Positions 27,175 through 36,157 of a stretch of DNA of 64,000 bases are shown here, in pieces (positions within the stretch are counted from its first letter, which is position 1; each line of letters starts with the position of its first letter). The position numbers were made by a program, and so were the translations under genes. The stretch spans positions 5,757 to 69,756 of the forward strand of contig CAYFQG010000005.1 in the NCBI GenBank assembly GCA_964345295.1. Reading direction: 5' to 3'. Below the pieces are notes generated by a model, which was not told the DNA's origin, made no database searches, and was given only the letters and a program-made list of their open reading frames with translations. The DNA is from JASBZA01 sp964345295. GTDB lineage: Bacteria; Bacillota; Clostridia; Saccharofermentanales; Fastidiosipilaceae.

Positions 27175-27528
27175 CTATTGGCCTATGCCCAATTCCTCGA
27201 TAGAGGTCTTGTATTTGCGGTCGACACTGACTTCCTTACCGCCTTCACCTAAGTAGGTCTCCTGGCCGGGCTCCAAGTCGATAGTGACCATAGCCTTCTT
27301 GATAGAAGGGGTGTGGCCCTTGGTGTAGCCCATTCTCTTCTCTTTACCGCGAACATTGATGGTATTGACCTTCAAAACTTTCACACCGAAAAGTTTTTCT
27401 ACAGCCTGGCGAATCTCCGGCTTGGTCGCATTCTTAGCAACTTCGAAGGTGTATACACCGTCTGCTAAACCGTCAGTCGAATGCTCTGTAATAATAGGTT
27501 TAATGATAATTTCTTGTGGCGATTTCAT
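27175..27528 (-). CDS. rplW: 50S ribosomal protein L23 with C-terminal tail
   Basis: The L23 fold (SPQEIIIKPIITEHSTDGLA, then KLFGVKVLKVNTINVRGK) takes about the first 95 residues. The total is 117, some 20 longer than usual, because of a tail after the usual end (GEGGKEVSVDRKYKTSIEEL). L23 is the docking site for trigger factor and SRP. The start overlaps the rplD stop by one base. Confidence 0.96.
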   Translation of the reverse strand: MKSPQEIIIKPIITEHSTDGLADGVYTFEVAKNATKPEIRQAVEKLFGVKVLKVNTINVRGKEKRMGYTKGHTPSIKKAMVTIDLEPGQETYLGEGGKEVSVDRKYKTSIEELGIGQ

Positions 27529-28151
27529 TAAGCGTAAACCTCCTCAACCTTATCGGCACCGGCCTTGGTCATGACAAAGGTGTCATACTTCAGCAGGTCA
27601 AAGACATTAATTGCATTGTAGGTAGTAAGCCTTACATCCTTAAGATTTCTGGCGGATAAGACTGTGTTCTCATCGTTCTTATCGACTACTACCAAAACGG
27701 AATCCTGAATCTTGAGATTCTCTAAAACCTTAGCGAAGTCCTTGGTCTTAGGTTGGTCAAACTTCAGTTCATCCAAAACCACGACCTTATTATTCGTAAG
27801 TTTGTTGCTCAAGACAGACTTCATGGCCAAACGACGTTGCTTCTTATTTACCTTCTGCTTGTAGCTTCTGGGCACCGGACCGAAAGACACACCGCCGCCT
27901 ACCCAAATAGGTGATCTGGTAGAACCGTGTCTGGCACGACCTGTACCCTTTTGGCGCCAAGGCTTCTTGCCTCCGCCTCTGACTTCGGCTCTGGTCTTGG
28001 TTTTAGCGGTTCCCTGACGACGATTGGCTAATTGAGCCTTAAGTACTTGTAAAATGACGTCTTCATTGGGCTCGATGGCAAAAATGGCATCACTTAATTC
28101 GTAATCGCCTACAACTTTGCCTTCTTGGTTATATAAATCAATTTTAGCCAT
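27528..28151 (-). CDS. rplD: 50S ribosomal protein L4
   Basis: A 207-residue L4 with the long tunnel loop ([20 protein letters not shown] around residues 53-72). L4 lines the exit tunnel and, in gamma-proteobacteria, represses the S10 operon. It lies 11 bp after rplC and overlaps rplW by one base. Confidence 0.98.
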   Translation of the reverse strand: MAKIDLYNQEGKVVGDYELSDAIFAIEPNEDVILQVLKAQLANRRQGTAKTKTRAEVRGGGKKPWRQKGTGRARHGSTRSPIWVGGGVSFGPVPRSYKQKVNKKQRRLAMKSVLSNKLTNNKVVVLDELKFDQPKTKDFAKVLENLKIQDSVLVVVDKNDENTVLSARNLKDVRLTTYNAINVFDLLKYDTFVMTKAGADKVEEVYA

Positions 28152-28162
28152 TGTTTTCCTCC

Positions 28163-28813
28163 TTAAGCCTTAGCCACTTTATTGACTTTTACAGAATCTG
28201 TAATGGTCACCAAGTTGCCGTTAGAACCGGGGATGGCACCTTTTACAGCCAGAATATTACGCTCCCCGTCTACGAAGGCCACATCTAAGTTCAATACGGA
28301 AATCATCTTGTTACCCATCTGACCGGGCATCTTCTTACCCTTACGTACTCTACTGGGGGTAGCAGACGATCCCATAGAACCCACTCGTCTGTGATATTTA
28401 GAACCGTGAGCTTCCAAACCGCCCTTTTGGCCGTGACGCTTAACGTTACCTTGGAAACCCTTACCTTTAGACTTGCCGCGAACGTCGACAGCGTCCCCTA
28501 CTTGGAACATATCGTTTAAGTTGATTTCCTGACCGATCTCGTATTGGTCTAAATCGTCGACTCTGAACTCGGCTAAGTTACGGAAAGTTGCGGTTTGTGC
28601 CTTTTCGAACTGACCCTTCTGGGGCTTGTTGAGCTTGTTCTCTTTCACTTCTTCGTAGGCTACTTGGATGGCCTGGTAGCCGTCTTTCTCCATCGTCTTC
28701 TTAGAGATTACGGTCACGGGACCGCAAGCAATAACGGTAACAGGGATTACCTTGCCCGCCTCGTCGAAGATTTGGGTCATACCGGCTTTTCTGCCTAACA
28801 TGAATTTACTCAT
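28163..28813 (-). CDS. rplC: 50S ribosomal protein L3
   Basis: L3 with the N-terminal MLGRKAGMTQIFDEAGKVIP and the loop GHGSK-like HGQKGGLEAHGSKYHRRVGS that reaches the peptidyl transferase centre. An in-frame ATG three codons earlier (28822) is only 2 bases after AGAGG, so I prefer the ATG at 28813, 11 bases after it; this gives 216 residues. It lies 78 bp after rpsJ. Confidence 0.95.
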   Translation of the reverse strand: MSKFMLGRKAGMTQIFDEAGKVIPVTVIACGPVTVISKKTMEKDGYQAIQVAYEEVKENKLNKPQKGQFEKAQTATFRNLAEFRVDDLDQYEIGQEINLNDMFQVGDAVDVRGKSKGKGFQGNVKRHGQKGGLEAHGSKYHRRVGSMGSSATPSRVRKGKKMPGQMGNKMISVLNLDVAFVDGERNILAVKGAIPGSNGNLVTITDSVKVNKVAKA

Positions 28814-28891
28814 CTTCTTCATATCCTCTCTTTGGTTATTGGTTCACTACTTATGGTGAACATTGACCACCGTTCCAATGAAGGGAACGGC

Positions 28892-29203
28892 TTACAGCTT
28901 AATCTCGATGTTTACACCTGCCGGCATGTCAAGCTTCATAAGAGCTTCTACCGTTTTCTGGTTAGGTGCCAAAATATCAATCAGGCGCTTATGTGTACGC
29001 ATTTCGAACTGCTCTCTGGAGTCCTTATGCTTATGGGGAGATCTCAAAATCGTTACAATCTCCTTGTCGGTCGGCAAAGGGATAGGTCCTGAAATACTTG
29101 CACCTGTACGTTTTGCCGTCTCCGCAATTCTCTCGGCAGAACTATCCAATACCTTGTGATCATAAGCCTTTAATCTGATACGAATCTTTTGATTGCTAGC
29201 CAT
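28892..29203 (-). CDS. rpsJ: 30S ribosomal protein S10
   Basis: A 103-residue S10: [20 protein letters not shown] at the N terminus and GVNIEIKL at the C terminus. First gene of the ribosomal supercluster, with AAGGAGGA as ribosome site. S10 is also the NusE antitermination factor. rpsL, rpsG, fusA and tuf are not directly upstream; hslO is. Confidence 0.98.
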   Translation of the reverse strand: MASNQKIRIRLKAYDHKVLDSSAERIAETAKRTGASISGPIPLPTDKEIVTILRSPHKHKDSREQFEMRTHKRLIDILAPNQKTVEALMKLDMPAGVNIEIKL

Positions 29204-29470
29204 TCTCTTTTCTTCCTCCTTGTTTTGCTGCTACAGGTTATTACCTTACCGGGCGTTTCTTGTCTGCCCATCATAAAACCCGTTCAAGACTCTTCCTAAA
29301 GAAGTCCTTCCGGGTTCATGCCGGCTCAACCGACATCCGCTGCCCACCAGGTTCTACCTGTCGTCACGTCTCTTAGGACCTGACTAATCCGCTGAAGTTA
29401 CCCACCATCACTATGCAGCTGTCACAGTGGCAATCTCCAACTTCCTTTTATGCATGGTTTTTGAACATGC
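29204..29470 (-). promoter_or_regulatory. Structured 5' leader of the S10 operon (~267 nt)
   Basis: The 343 bases between hslO and rpsJ hold no gene. From the predicted start (~29470) to rpsJ the leader contains several stems: AACCCG/CGGGTT with an inner AAGGACTTC/GAAGAGTCTT arm (about 29276-29316), ATGTCGG/CCGGCAT (about 29320-29338), and CAGG/CCTG (about 29348-29360). A long folded leader at this place suits ribosomal-protein autoregulation. I cannot match it to a named leader family. Confidence 0.5.
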
Positions 29471-29476
29471 CGAACT

Positions 29477-29505
29477 ATTGTATATGAATTTTTACATTAG
29501 TTCAA
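29477..29505 (-). promoter_or_regulatory. Sigma-A promoter of the S10-spc-alpha supercluster
   Basis: Minus-strand TTGAAC (29500-29505) and TACAAT (29477-29482) have a 17-base spacer. This is the best promoter upstream of rpsJ and the probable main promoter for at least the S10 part of the cluster. Confidence 0.78.
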
Positions 29506-29539
29506 GGGCCAAAACCGCCTATTTACGGACTTTTGGCCC
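29506..29539 (-). terminator. Inverted repeat after hslO, possible terminator
   Basis: GGGCCAAAA and TTTTGGCCC form a perfect 9-bp inverted repeat with a 16-base loop, 8 bp after the hslO stop and directly before the S10 promoter. The U-rich run is better on the plus strand than on the minus strand, so the direction of termination is uncertain. Confidence 0.45.
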
Positions 29540-29546
29540 GATTTTT

Positions 29547-30440
29547 CTATTTTTGTGCAATTAACGAGCGAATTTCATCTACGCTGAAAACATAATCCGT
29601 ATTACAGAATTCACAGTGCACTTCTACATTTTTGCCTTCTTCGGCCAGTTCATCCAGGTCATTCTTAGATAAAGTGGCCAAAGCCCGACTAATCCTGTCT
29701 TTATTGCAGTCGCACTGATAGCGGACCGGCTTAACTTCCAGATAATCAATCTCCGGGTCGCCTATAAACAAGTCCAGAATCTGTGCCGGATTAAAGCCCT
29801 CTTCCATCAAATAAGAGACATCGGGGAAGGCGGATATTCTTTGCTCCAGATAGGTTAATACCTCTTCCGAAGCCCCCGGCATAGGTTGAACCAAATAACC
29901 GCCCGAGTGCTTCACCCCGTTAGAGTCCAGGAGGACACCCAAACCGAGGATGGTAGGAATCTGTTCGGAACTGGCCATATAATAGGTCAGGTCCTCGGCA
30001 ATCTCGCCGGACACCAGGTGGACGCTGCCGGAATAAGGGTTGGCTCCGGCCTGGCTCTTAATGATTGTTAAGACACCGTTTTGAACCGCCCGGTGGACAT
30101 CAAACTTGTGTGCGTCATCTTCTTTAAAATAGGAAGGTAGCTTGGAGTTTTGGACAAAGCCTTTTACGTCACCGTTTTGCTTAACGACGACCGTCATGCC
30201 GCCCAATTCGCCTTCACATTTAATAATGCCCGTAATTTCATCCGTTTCATTTTTTAGGTCCATGGCCATAAGTTCCAGCCCGGTCATAAAACGTCCCAAG
30301 GCTACAGTTGACAGGGGACTTAAATCATGGGTCTGCCTGGCTTCACTTACGAGGTCTGTTGTTCGAATCGCAGTCAGTCTGACCTGGCCATCCAAAGCCA
30401 GGGCTCTCACCATATGGTCTCCGTCTATGGTCAAATACAT
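29547..30440 (-). CDS. hslO: Hsp33 redox-regulated chaperone
   Basis: A 297-residue protein of normal Hsp33 length. The N-terminal substrate-binding domain is followed by the C-terminal redox switch with four zinc-binding Cys: CDC (~245) and CEFC (~277). Oxidation releases zinc and activates the holdase in the cytosol. It starts 3 bp after the methyltransferase gene and is the last gene of the ftsEX-containing run. Confidence 0.96.
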   Translation of the reverse strand: MYLTIDGDHMVRALALDGQVRLTAIRTTDLVSEARQTHDLSPLSTVALGRFMTGLELMAMDLKNETDEITGIIKCEGELGGMTVVVKQNGDVKGFVQNSKLPSYFKEDDAHKFDVHRAVQNGVLTIIKSQAGANPYSGSVHLVSGEIAEDLTYYMASSEQIPTILGLGVLLDSNGVKHSGGYLVQPMPGASEEVLTYLEQRISAFPDVSYLMEEGFNPAQILDLFIGDPEIDYLEVKPVRYQCDCNKDRISRALATLSKNDLDELAEEGKNVEVHCEFCNTDYVFSVDEIRSLIAQK

Positions 30441-30443
30441 AAT

Positions 30444-31238
30444 TTATCCTTTCTTTTCTGCCAAAATAAAATGGCGTGCCGAAGCGCCTAAAGCTTCATT
30501 TCTACCTTCATCTAATTGTAAAATCCGCGCCCGAGCCCCCAGCTTCTCCAGCTCGGCCAAAATCCGGCCCGGCTCATGATAGTATTCTTCTATTTCCAGG
30601 TCTTCTCTTAAGTAGAAGTCCCCGTCCTCATTTTCTTCCGTCAAGCTGAACAAGCTGATATCCGCACGATTTTTCTTCAGCATTTCATCGTAATGGTTTT
30701 CCCATAAGAGGGCGTAATCCTCACCGATGTCATAGTAAAAACTTTGGCCGAAACTCTCTTTCATATAGTCTAAACGCAGTAGGTCCATGACGAAAATTCC
30801 ACCGGGTGCCAAAGCTTCAACAACCGAGGCCAGGCTCTGCAGCATCCCTTCTTCGTCCAAGTGATTATAGGTATCAAGACTGGTATAGGCTAACTTAATA
30901 TCCGAAAAGCCCTCTAAGTCTCTGATATCCGCATGGATAAAACGAATATTTAGGGGCCCGTCGCCTACATGATCTTGCACTAAGAATGCCGCTTCTTCCA
31001 GCATCCCCTGAGACAGGTCTACCGCATAAACCAGATAGCCCATATCACTGAGGGCCAAAGCCACTTGTCCGGTCCCACAGCCCAAATCCAAAGCGAGCGG
31101 AGCCTCTCCTTTTTCCTCTTTCACCCCGGGCCCATACATTTCGTATAAATCATTCAAGAAACGGGCCCAAGCTTCCGGCTCGGCCCGGTCTTGAAAACGG
31201 TCATAAAAAGGGGCCAGAATATCGTAAGGGTTCATCAA
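30444..31238 (-). CDS. Class I SAM-dependent methyltransferase
   Basis: A 264-residue protein with the Rossmann methyltransferase motifs: LDLGCGTGQVALALSDMGY (motif I, ~49-67), VYAVDLSQGML and FIHADIRDLEGF. The middle part has an insert with paired beta segments, as in small-molecule methyltransferases of this group. Its start overlaps the protease stop by 4 bases (ATGA type). The substrate is unknown. Confidence 0.9.
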   Translation of the reverse strand: MMNPYDILAPFYDRFQDRAEPEAWARFLNDLYEMYGPGVKEEKGEAPLALDLGCGTGQVALALSDMGYLVYAVDLSQGMLEEAAFLVQDHVGDGPLNIRFIHADIRDLEGFSDIKLAYTSLDTYNHLDEEGMLQSLASVVEALAPGGIFVMDLLRLDYMKESFGQSFYYDIGEDYALLWENHYDEMLKKNRADISLFSLTEENEDGDFYLREDLEIEEYYHEPGRILAELEKLGARARILQLDEGRNEALGASARHFILAEKKG

Positions 31239-32879
31239 AGATTATGGTCTCCTCCGGCGTCTTTCCTATAGCTTTCCAAACTCTTGATGGCCTTGGTCAG
31301 GGCATCATCATCCTTGGGCTCTAATTTATAGAGCGGGGTAGCCTGATGCTTGGGATCGATGGCTTCGGCCGGAATATCCGGAAGGAGTCCCTTACCTTCG
31401 ATCAGTTCACCCGAAGGTAAGTAGTAATTGAATATGGTTACGTTAATGCCGGATCCGTCATCCATTGTGTAAAGTGATGTACCGGAACCCTTGCCGTAGG
31501 TCTTCTCTCCTACCAGGACAGCGGTGACTGAAATGCCTAGAAGCTGCTCGTCGATCCACTCCTTAACGGCGTCCCCGCCTTCTTCTTCGCCTTCCTCAAA
31601 GTCCGTCGCGTCAATGAAACCTACCGNNNNNNNNNNCTCTCCTACCAGGACCGCTTTACCGTGGTCACGTAAAACACCGCTGAAAAGCTCCGATGCCGAG
31701 GCAGAGTTACCGTTAACCAAAATCGCATAGCGCATATCGTCCGGTACCATCCTGTCCGGACCGGATTCCCAGGTTCTGGTATAAGGTTTGCCGTTCTCAC
31801 GCCCCTTAATCGTAACCAGAAGCTCTTCGGGCAGAAGTTGATCTAAAACCTTTACAACCGATTCGGCCGAACCGCCCGGATTGTTACGAAGATCAAAGAC
31901 AATGTCTTTGGCCCCTGCCTTAAGAAGCTCGTCAAGACCCTTTTTAAAAGGCTCAANNNNNNNNNNCTACTTTGGCCCTGGTAAGGGTCACGTCAATTTG
32001 TTTACCGTCACGAATAATGGTCATACGGACCTTGCTGCCCATCTCACCTCGGACACGGTTAGCCAATTCCTGTACGTTGGCAAATTGTTCCGCTGCCTGA
32101 CCGTCTATGGCGAAAATCACATCGCCCGCCTGCAAGCCGGCCTTCTCGGCAGGACCCTTGGCTACAACGGACACAATGCTGTAAAGCTTGGTCTCCTGGT
32201 CCTGGCTTACCGTAGCACCGATGCCTGAGTAATTGCCTTCCAAAGATTCCATGAAGGCCTGTACATCTTCTTTGCTTAAATAATAGGTGTACTTGCTGTC
32301 CATGCTGTTAGCCAGGCCGATACCCATGGCTTCAATTATCTCGGAGGGGCTTAAAACCTTATAGTAATTGTTCTGAAGCGTTTCAATCATCTGCGCCAGC
32401 TTCTCCGCCTGTATCTTGGCTTCGGGATCCGCTGTGTGGATAGATAAGCCCAAGCTGCCGGTATCGGTTACTTGACCGGGCTCCATAGAAGAGTTCCCAC
32501 TCCCTCTGCCTGTTCCGGGTAAGATTCCCTGACTAGACAAGGCCCAGACAGAGCCTGCCGTAATCACAAAAGTCAGTAAGATACTTAAAAGAACAGGGAA
32601 AATAGCGGTCTTGGTCTTACGAGGTCTGTAGAGGTTGCCCGGCATGGGGCGGCCGTAAGGGTTGGGTCCATAGGCATTGGGTCCGGAAGGACCGGGTCCT
32701 TGTTGCTGGTTCCACGGACCTTGCGGGCCGGATCCTTGGGGCCCCTGATTGGGACCTTGAGACTCGGGCCTTTCAGGCCCCTCACCGGTATTCTTATCGG
32801 ATTCCGGATTGTGTCCTTGATTATTCTGCTCCCGGTCGTCCAAGAAACTCCTGTGTTGCCAATTCTGATTCTGGTCCAT
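31235..32879 (-). CDS. CtpA-type S41 C-terminal processing protease (scrambled by two gaps)
   Basis: Residues 1-~88 are a Gln/Gly/Pro/Asn-rich cytoplasmic segment, ~92-115 a membrane helix, and ~215-300 a PDZ domain (LYSIVSVVAKGPAEKAGLQ). The S41 core is present in pieces: DLRNNPGGSAES, NGNSASASEL with the catalytic Ser, and GEKTYGKGSG with the catalytic Lys. Two 10-N gaps (31627, 31957) break the frame. The segment after the second gap (VGFIDATDFEEG) looks like the strand that should come before the EPFKKGLDELL segment, so local order is probably wrong and the real gene intact. It lies between the M23 gene and a methyltransferase. CtpA-like proteases trim exported wall proteins. Confidence 0.85.
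31627..31636. other. Assembly gap (10 N) with a repeated 15-mer at its edge
   Basis: The bases right of the gap (31637-31651) repeat exactly at 31505-31519. The contig therefore ends in the same 15-mer that continues correctly into the catalytic Lys region, pointing to a misplaced contig. Confidence 0.9.
31957..31966. other. Assembly gap (10 N) inside the S41 protease gene
   Basis: Compared with the family, roughly 20-30 residues that join the PDZ domain to the protease core are missing here. The fixed 10-N length is a scaffold placeholder, not a measured size. Confidence 0.9.
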
Positions 32880-32993
32880 GGTAAAACCTCCTAAAGCCTG
32901 TAAAACGCTACTATTCTAACCTAAATAATAAAAAAATTCTGCTAGTTCATACGAACCGGCAGAATTTCATGTGTATCACTTTTTCAATATGTC

Positions 32994-34496
32994 TTAAGGG
33001 AGGTATCCCAGAGGATCCACCTTGGTGTAAGAACCGCCGTTGGGAATCTGCACTTCAAAGTGCAAGTGACATCCCGTAGACATACCGGTCGATCCCATAC
33101 CGCCTATACGTTGACCCTGGCTGACACGCTGACCCTTTACCACATCGATACTCTTCAAGTGGCCGTAAAGTGTCTTCGTTCCGTCATCATGAAGTATCTC
33201 TACATAGTTGCCGTAAGACCAGCCGCCCCAGTTCATGTTGGGGTAAGGATAGTAGGCAGTAACGACTACACCGCCCGCTGCGGCTACAATCGGATCGTTA
33301 AATCCGCCCGTCAAGTCAATACCGCTGTGGAAGTTCATAACGCCCGAACCGTAAACCGGATGAGGTCTCCAACCGAAGTAATAGGAAATATAGTAGTTAC
33401 CGGGTGAAGGGTGAATGAAACCGCTGGTAGAAGGAACTTGCGGAGTTTCAGGAATCTCGGGTGTTTCGGGAACCTCGGGTTTTGTTACGCTATCCTGGCC
33501 GCCACCGGCATTGCCGTCACTGATCGGAGGCTGAGGTTTCTGTGCCTCTTCTTTCTTACGGGCTTCTTCCGCAGCTTTTTTGGCTGCTTCGGCCTTACGG
33601 GCTTCTTCCGCAGCTTTTTTGGCTGCTTCGGCCTTACGGGCTTCTTCCGCAGCTTTTTTGGCTGCTTCGGCCCGGTTAGCTATATCTTGGTTAATCTGAC
33701 TTTGCTGAGCCTTAATCGATGCTCTCTCCGAGTCCAGACTGTTGTAATCGGCATTCAAATCGCCCAGGTAACTGCTACGGTTCATCAAGTTCCCCATGAC
33801 GCTGGTCAACTCGTCTTCCGTGCTGCGGATACCCTTAGCCAGATTATTTATCTCCTCTTGCTTAAGGCTTACAAACTCTTCGTATTCATCCTTGGTCTGC
33901 TTGGCCATATTCTTCTGAAAATCGGCCTTAGCTCTGGCTTGAGTCAAGTCATCTAAGACCTTAGCATCGGTTTTACCTATGGTCTCAAGTAACTTAAGAT
34001 TAGTGAAAAATCCGGTAATACCGTTAGAGTTCAAGAGAACTTCCAAGAAAGACTGCTGGCTGCGTTTATACATGGCTACTAAGCGTTTCTGGAATTCTTC
34101 CTGCTTAACTTCCACGTCAGCCTTAGCATCTTCATAAGCCTGAATAGCTGCTCTCATGGTCTCTTCGGCAGCCTTCAACTGGCCCATCAGTGTCTCATAT
34201 TCGCTGTCTAAAATTTTACCTTCGGCTCTTAATTTATCCAGTTGGGAATTAAGGCCGTTGCTTTGTGACGTTAAGGTGTCCACCTCAGATTGAACTTGCG
34301 CCATCTCTTGGTTAACACGCTCTTGCTGAGCAGCCAACTCACGATCTCTTGCTGCCAAGCTGGCCAAACTGGACATTTCTTCTTCAGTCGCGTATTGATC
34401 CTGATCTTCATCCGCCTTAAGGGCCGGACCGTACCAGGCGCCTGTTACTAAAATGGCTCCTGCCAAAAGCAGGGCTCCGATTTTATTCTTACGCAT
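32994..34496 (-). CDS. EnvC-like murein hydrolase activator / M23 peptidase
   Basis: A 500-residue exported protein. A signal peptide (~1-28) is followed by a long coiled coil (~40-285), three near-identical 13-residue Ala/Lys/Glu repeats (~275-312), a Pro-rich spacer (~320-360) and a C-terminal M23 domain. Metal-site elements NFHSGIDL, YGHLK and CHLHFEV are intact, so it may be an active endopeptidase rather than only an activator. It starts 16 bp after ftsX. FtsEX-linked coiled-coil wall hydrolases (EnvC, PcsB, RipC) are opened by FtsE ATP hydrolysis at the septum; the same is inferred here. Confidence 0.92.
   Translation of the reverse strand: MRKNKIGALLLAGAILVTGAWYGPALKADEDQDQYATEEEMSSLASLAARDRELAAQQERVNQEMAQVQSEVDTLTSQSNGLNSQLDKLRAEGKILDSEYETLMGQLKAAEETMRAAIQAYEDAKADVEVKQEEFQKRLVAMYKRSQQSFLEVLLNSNGITGFFTNLKLLETIGKTDAKVLDDLTQARAKADFQKNMAKQTKDEYEEFVSLKQEEINNLAKGIRSTEDELTSVMGNLMNRSSYLGDLNADYNSLDSERASIKAQQSQINQDIANRAEAAKKAAEEARKAEAAKKAAEEARKAEAAKKAAEEARKKEEAQKPQPPISDGNAGGGQDSVTKPEVPETPEIPETPQVPSTSGFIHPSPGNYYISYYFGWRPHPVYGSGVMNFHSGIDLTGGFNDPIVAAAGGVVVTAYYPYPNMNWGGWSYGNYVEILHDDGTKTLYGHLKSIDVVKGQRVSQGQRIGGMGSTGMSTGCHLHFEVQIPNGGSYTKVDPLGYLP
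33562..33675. repeat. Tandem 39-bp repeat, three copies
   Basis: Three in-register copies of a 39-bp unit (33562-33600, 33601-33639, and 33640 to about 33675, the last incomplete) encode the AEEARKAEAAKKA repeats of the M23 protein. Copies are almost identical, suggesting recent expansion. Confidence 0.9.
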
Positions 34497-34512
34497 TCAT
34501 TTCCTCCCGGTG

Positions 34513-35406
34513 TTAGACGTTTACGTGTTTTCTAACTGAAATACCACTTCCTACGGCTCCCACGAGTGTTCCGGTCAAGAAGAGAACCAGCAAGATAATC
34601 CATGTCAGGTTCTCAAGCGGTAGTAGGGCCAAAGCACTACTGACCGGCGTATCGCCCATAGCCAGGTCATAAATTCTGTTATACAAAATAACAACAACGA
34701 CCCAGGCCGCTAGCGAGCCGATTATACCAGTAAAGGCACCCTCTAGCAAATAAGGGACTCGGATGTAGGAATTAGTCGCTCCGACATACTTCATGATGGC
34801 CACCTCTTCCGATCGGGCCAAAATAGAAATCCTTACCATATTCGAAATAATCAACAAGGAAACCAAGAGTAAAACCGTCACCGAAATAAGGCTGGCGATG
34901 TTTACAATCTTAGAGGCTTGGTTCAAAAAATCGATTACAACTTGGCTGTATTCTATATTATCGATTCCCGGGTAGGTGCGGATTTTTTCTTTAAAAGCAT
35001 CCACTGTATCCGGATCGTTTAACTGCACGGTAAAAGAATAGGGTAAAAGAGCGGGATCGAAAGAGTCTATCAAAGACGCATCATCGCCCAAAATATCTCT
35101 ATAGTTATCGTAGTGTTCTTGAGGACTTAAGAGCTTATAATTTTTGACCAAAGGATTTGACTCCAGCTCCTTGTCCAGGTCTTCCAACTGTGCTTGAGGA
35201 ACGTCCTCACGCATCCAGATTTCAATAGGCGGTTCGGTCCCTACCTTGTCAATAATAAAATTGGCATTCAAGGTAAAGGCCATGAAGCTGCCCAAGATAA
35301 TCAACATGAGCGTTACGGTAGTGATAGAGGCGAAGGTAATCATGGGGTGTCTGGAAATCCCCCTGAACGCTTCCTTTATCATGTTTTTTATGACGTTAGA
35401 GTGCAT
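34513..35406 (-). CDS. ftsX: Cell-division ABC transporter permease FtsX
   Basis: A 297-residue membrane protein with the FtsX layout: a short cytoplasmic N terminus, TM1 (~25-47), a large extracellular domain (~48-170) and three more helices (~175-290). The extracellular loop recruits the coiled-coil hydrolase encoded next. It starts 46 bp after ftsE. Confidence 0.96.
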   Translation of the reverse strand: MHSNVIKNMIKEAFRGISRHPMITFASITTVTLMLIILGSFMAFTLNANFIIDKVGTEPPIEIWMREDVPQAQLEDLDKELESNPLVKNYKLLSPQEHYDNYRDILGDDASLIDSFDPALLPYSFTVQLNDPDTVDAFKEKIRTYPGIDNIEYSQVVIDFLNQASKIVNIASLISVTVLLLVSLLIISNMVRISILARSEEVAIMKYVGATNSYIRVPYLLEGAFTGIIGSLAAWVVVVILYNRIYDLAMGDTPVSSALALLPLENLTWIILLVLFLTGTLVGAVGSGISVRKHVNV

Positions 35407-35452
35407 GAATATCTAAATCTTCCTATAACTGCTGACTATAATTCGCGACGGT

Positions 35453-36154
35453 CTACTCTTCCGGTAAGATACAATAGCTGTAACTTCCCTGAAGCTCGTC
35501 ACGAATAACCGAGCCGTCCTTAATTTCGATAACGCGCTGACGCATCTTATCAACCAAGTCCCTGTCATGGGTACAGACGACTACCGTAGTTCCTTCTTTA
35601 TTAATCTCTTGGAGTAAGGCCATAATCTGCTCGGAGTTATCCGGATCCAAGTTTCCCGTAGGCTCGTCGGCCAAAAGAATCTTCGGGTTGTTGACAATAG
35701 CCCGGGCAATGGCTACACGTTGCTGCTCACCGCCGGACAATTCCGAGGGCTTGGCTTTCATCTTGGATCTAAGGCCCACCGTGCTTAATACGATAGGAAC
35801 CTGGCGACGAATCTTGGCCTTGGAAGCGCCTACGATTTCCATGGCAAAGGCGACATTTTCAAAGACCGTCTTGCTGTCAATCAGACGGAAATCCTGGAAA
35901 ATCATGCCTAAATTACGGCGCACATAGGGGATGGCTCTGGGCTTAATACGGGCCAGAGCCTTGTCTCCCAAAACAATCTCACCTTCCTGAAAACGCTCTT
36001 CACAAGAAAGGAGTTTAATAACTGTCGACTTTCCCGAACCGCTAGGTCCTATGATGAAAACAAATTCCCCTTGATCAATGTGAAAACTCACGTCATTAAG
36101 TGCCAAGGGGGCTTTGTTGGAGTAGGCCATACTCACATTCTGAAAATCAATCAT
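35453..36154 (-). CDS. ftsE: Cell-division ATP-binding protein FtsE
   Basis: A 233-residue ABC ATPase: GPSGSGKST, LSGGEQQRVAIARA and ILLADEPTGNLD, with the FtsE-like VRRNLGMIFQDFRL Q-loop. It powers FtsX conformational change at the septum. It lies 3 bp after the PucR-type regulator and 46 bp before ftsX. Confidence 0.96.
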   Translation of the reverse strand: MIDFQNVSMAYSNKAPLALNDVSFHIDQGEFVFIIGPSGSGKSTVIKLLSCEERFQEGEIVLGDKALARIKPRAIPYVRRNLGMIFQDFRLIDSKTVFENVAFAMEIVGASKAKIRRQVPIVLSTVGLRSKMKAKPSELSGGEQQRVAIARAIVNNPKILLADEPTGNLDPDNSEQIMALLQEINKEGTTVVVCTHDRDLVDKMRQRVIEIKDGSVIRDELQGSYSYCILPEE

Positions 36155-36157
36155 AAT

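Noticed and set aside
29204..29470. tRNA- or riboswitch-like folding before rpsJ
   Set aside because: No tRNA cloverleaf or known riboswitch core could be drawn; kept only as an unclassified leader.
33562..33675. CRISPR-like array
   Set aside because: The 39-bp units are directly abutting and in frame, without spacers.
33411..33956. Phe/Gly-rich plus-strand frame of 181 codons
   Set aside because: Antisense to the tandem repeats and coiled coil of the M23 gene; no ribosome site or family resemblance.
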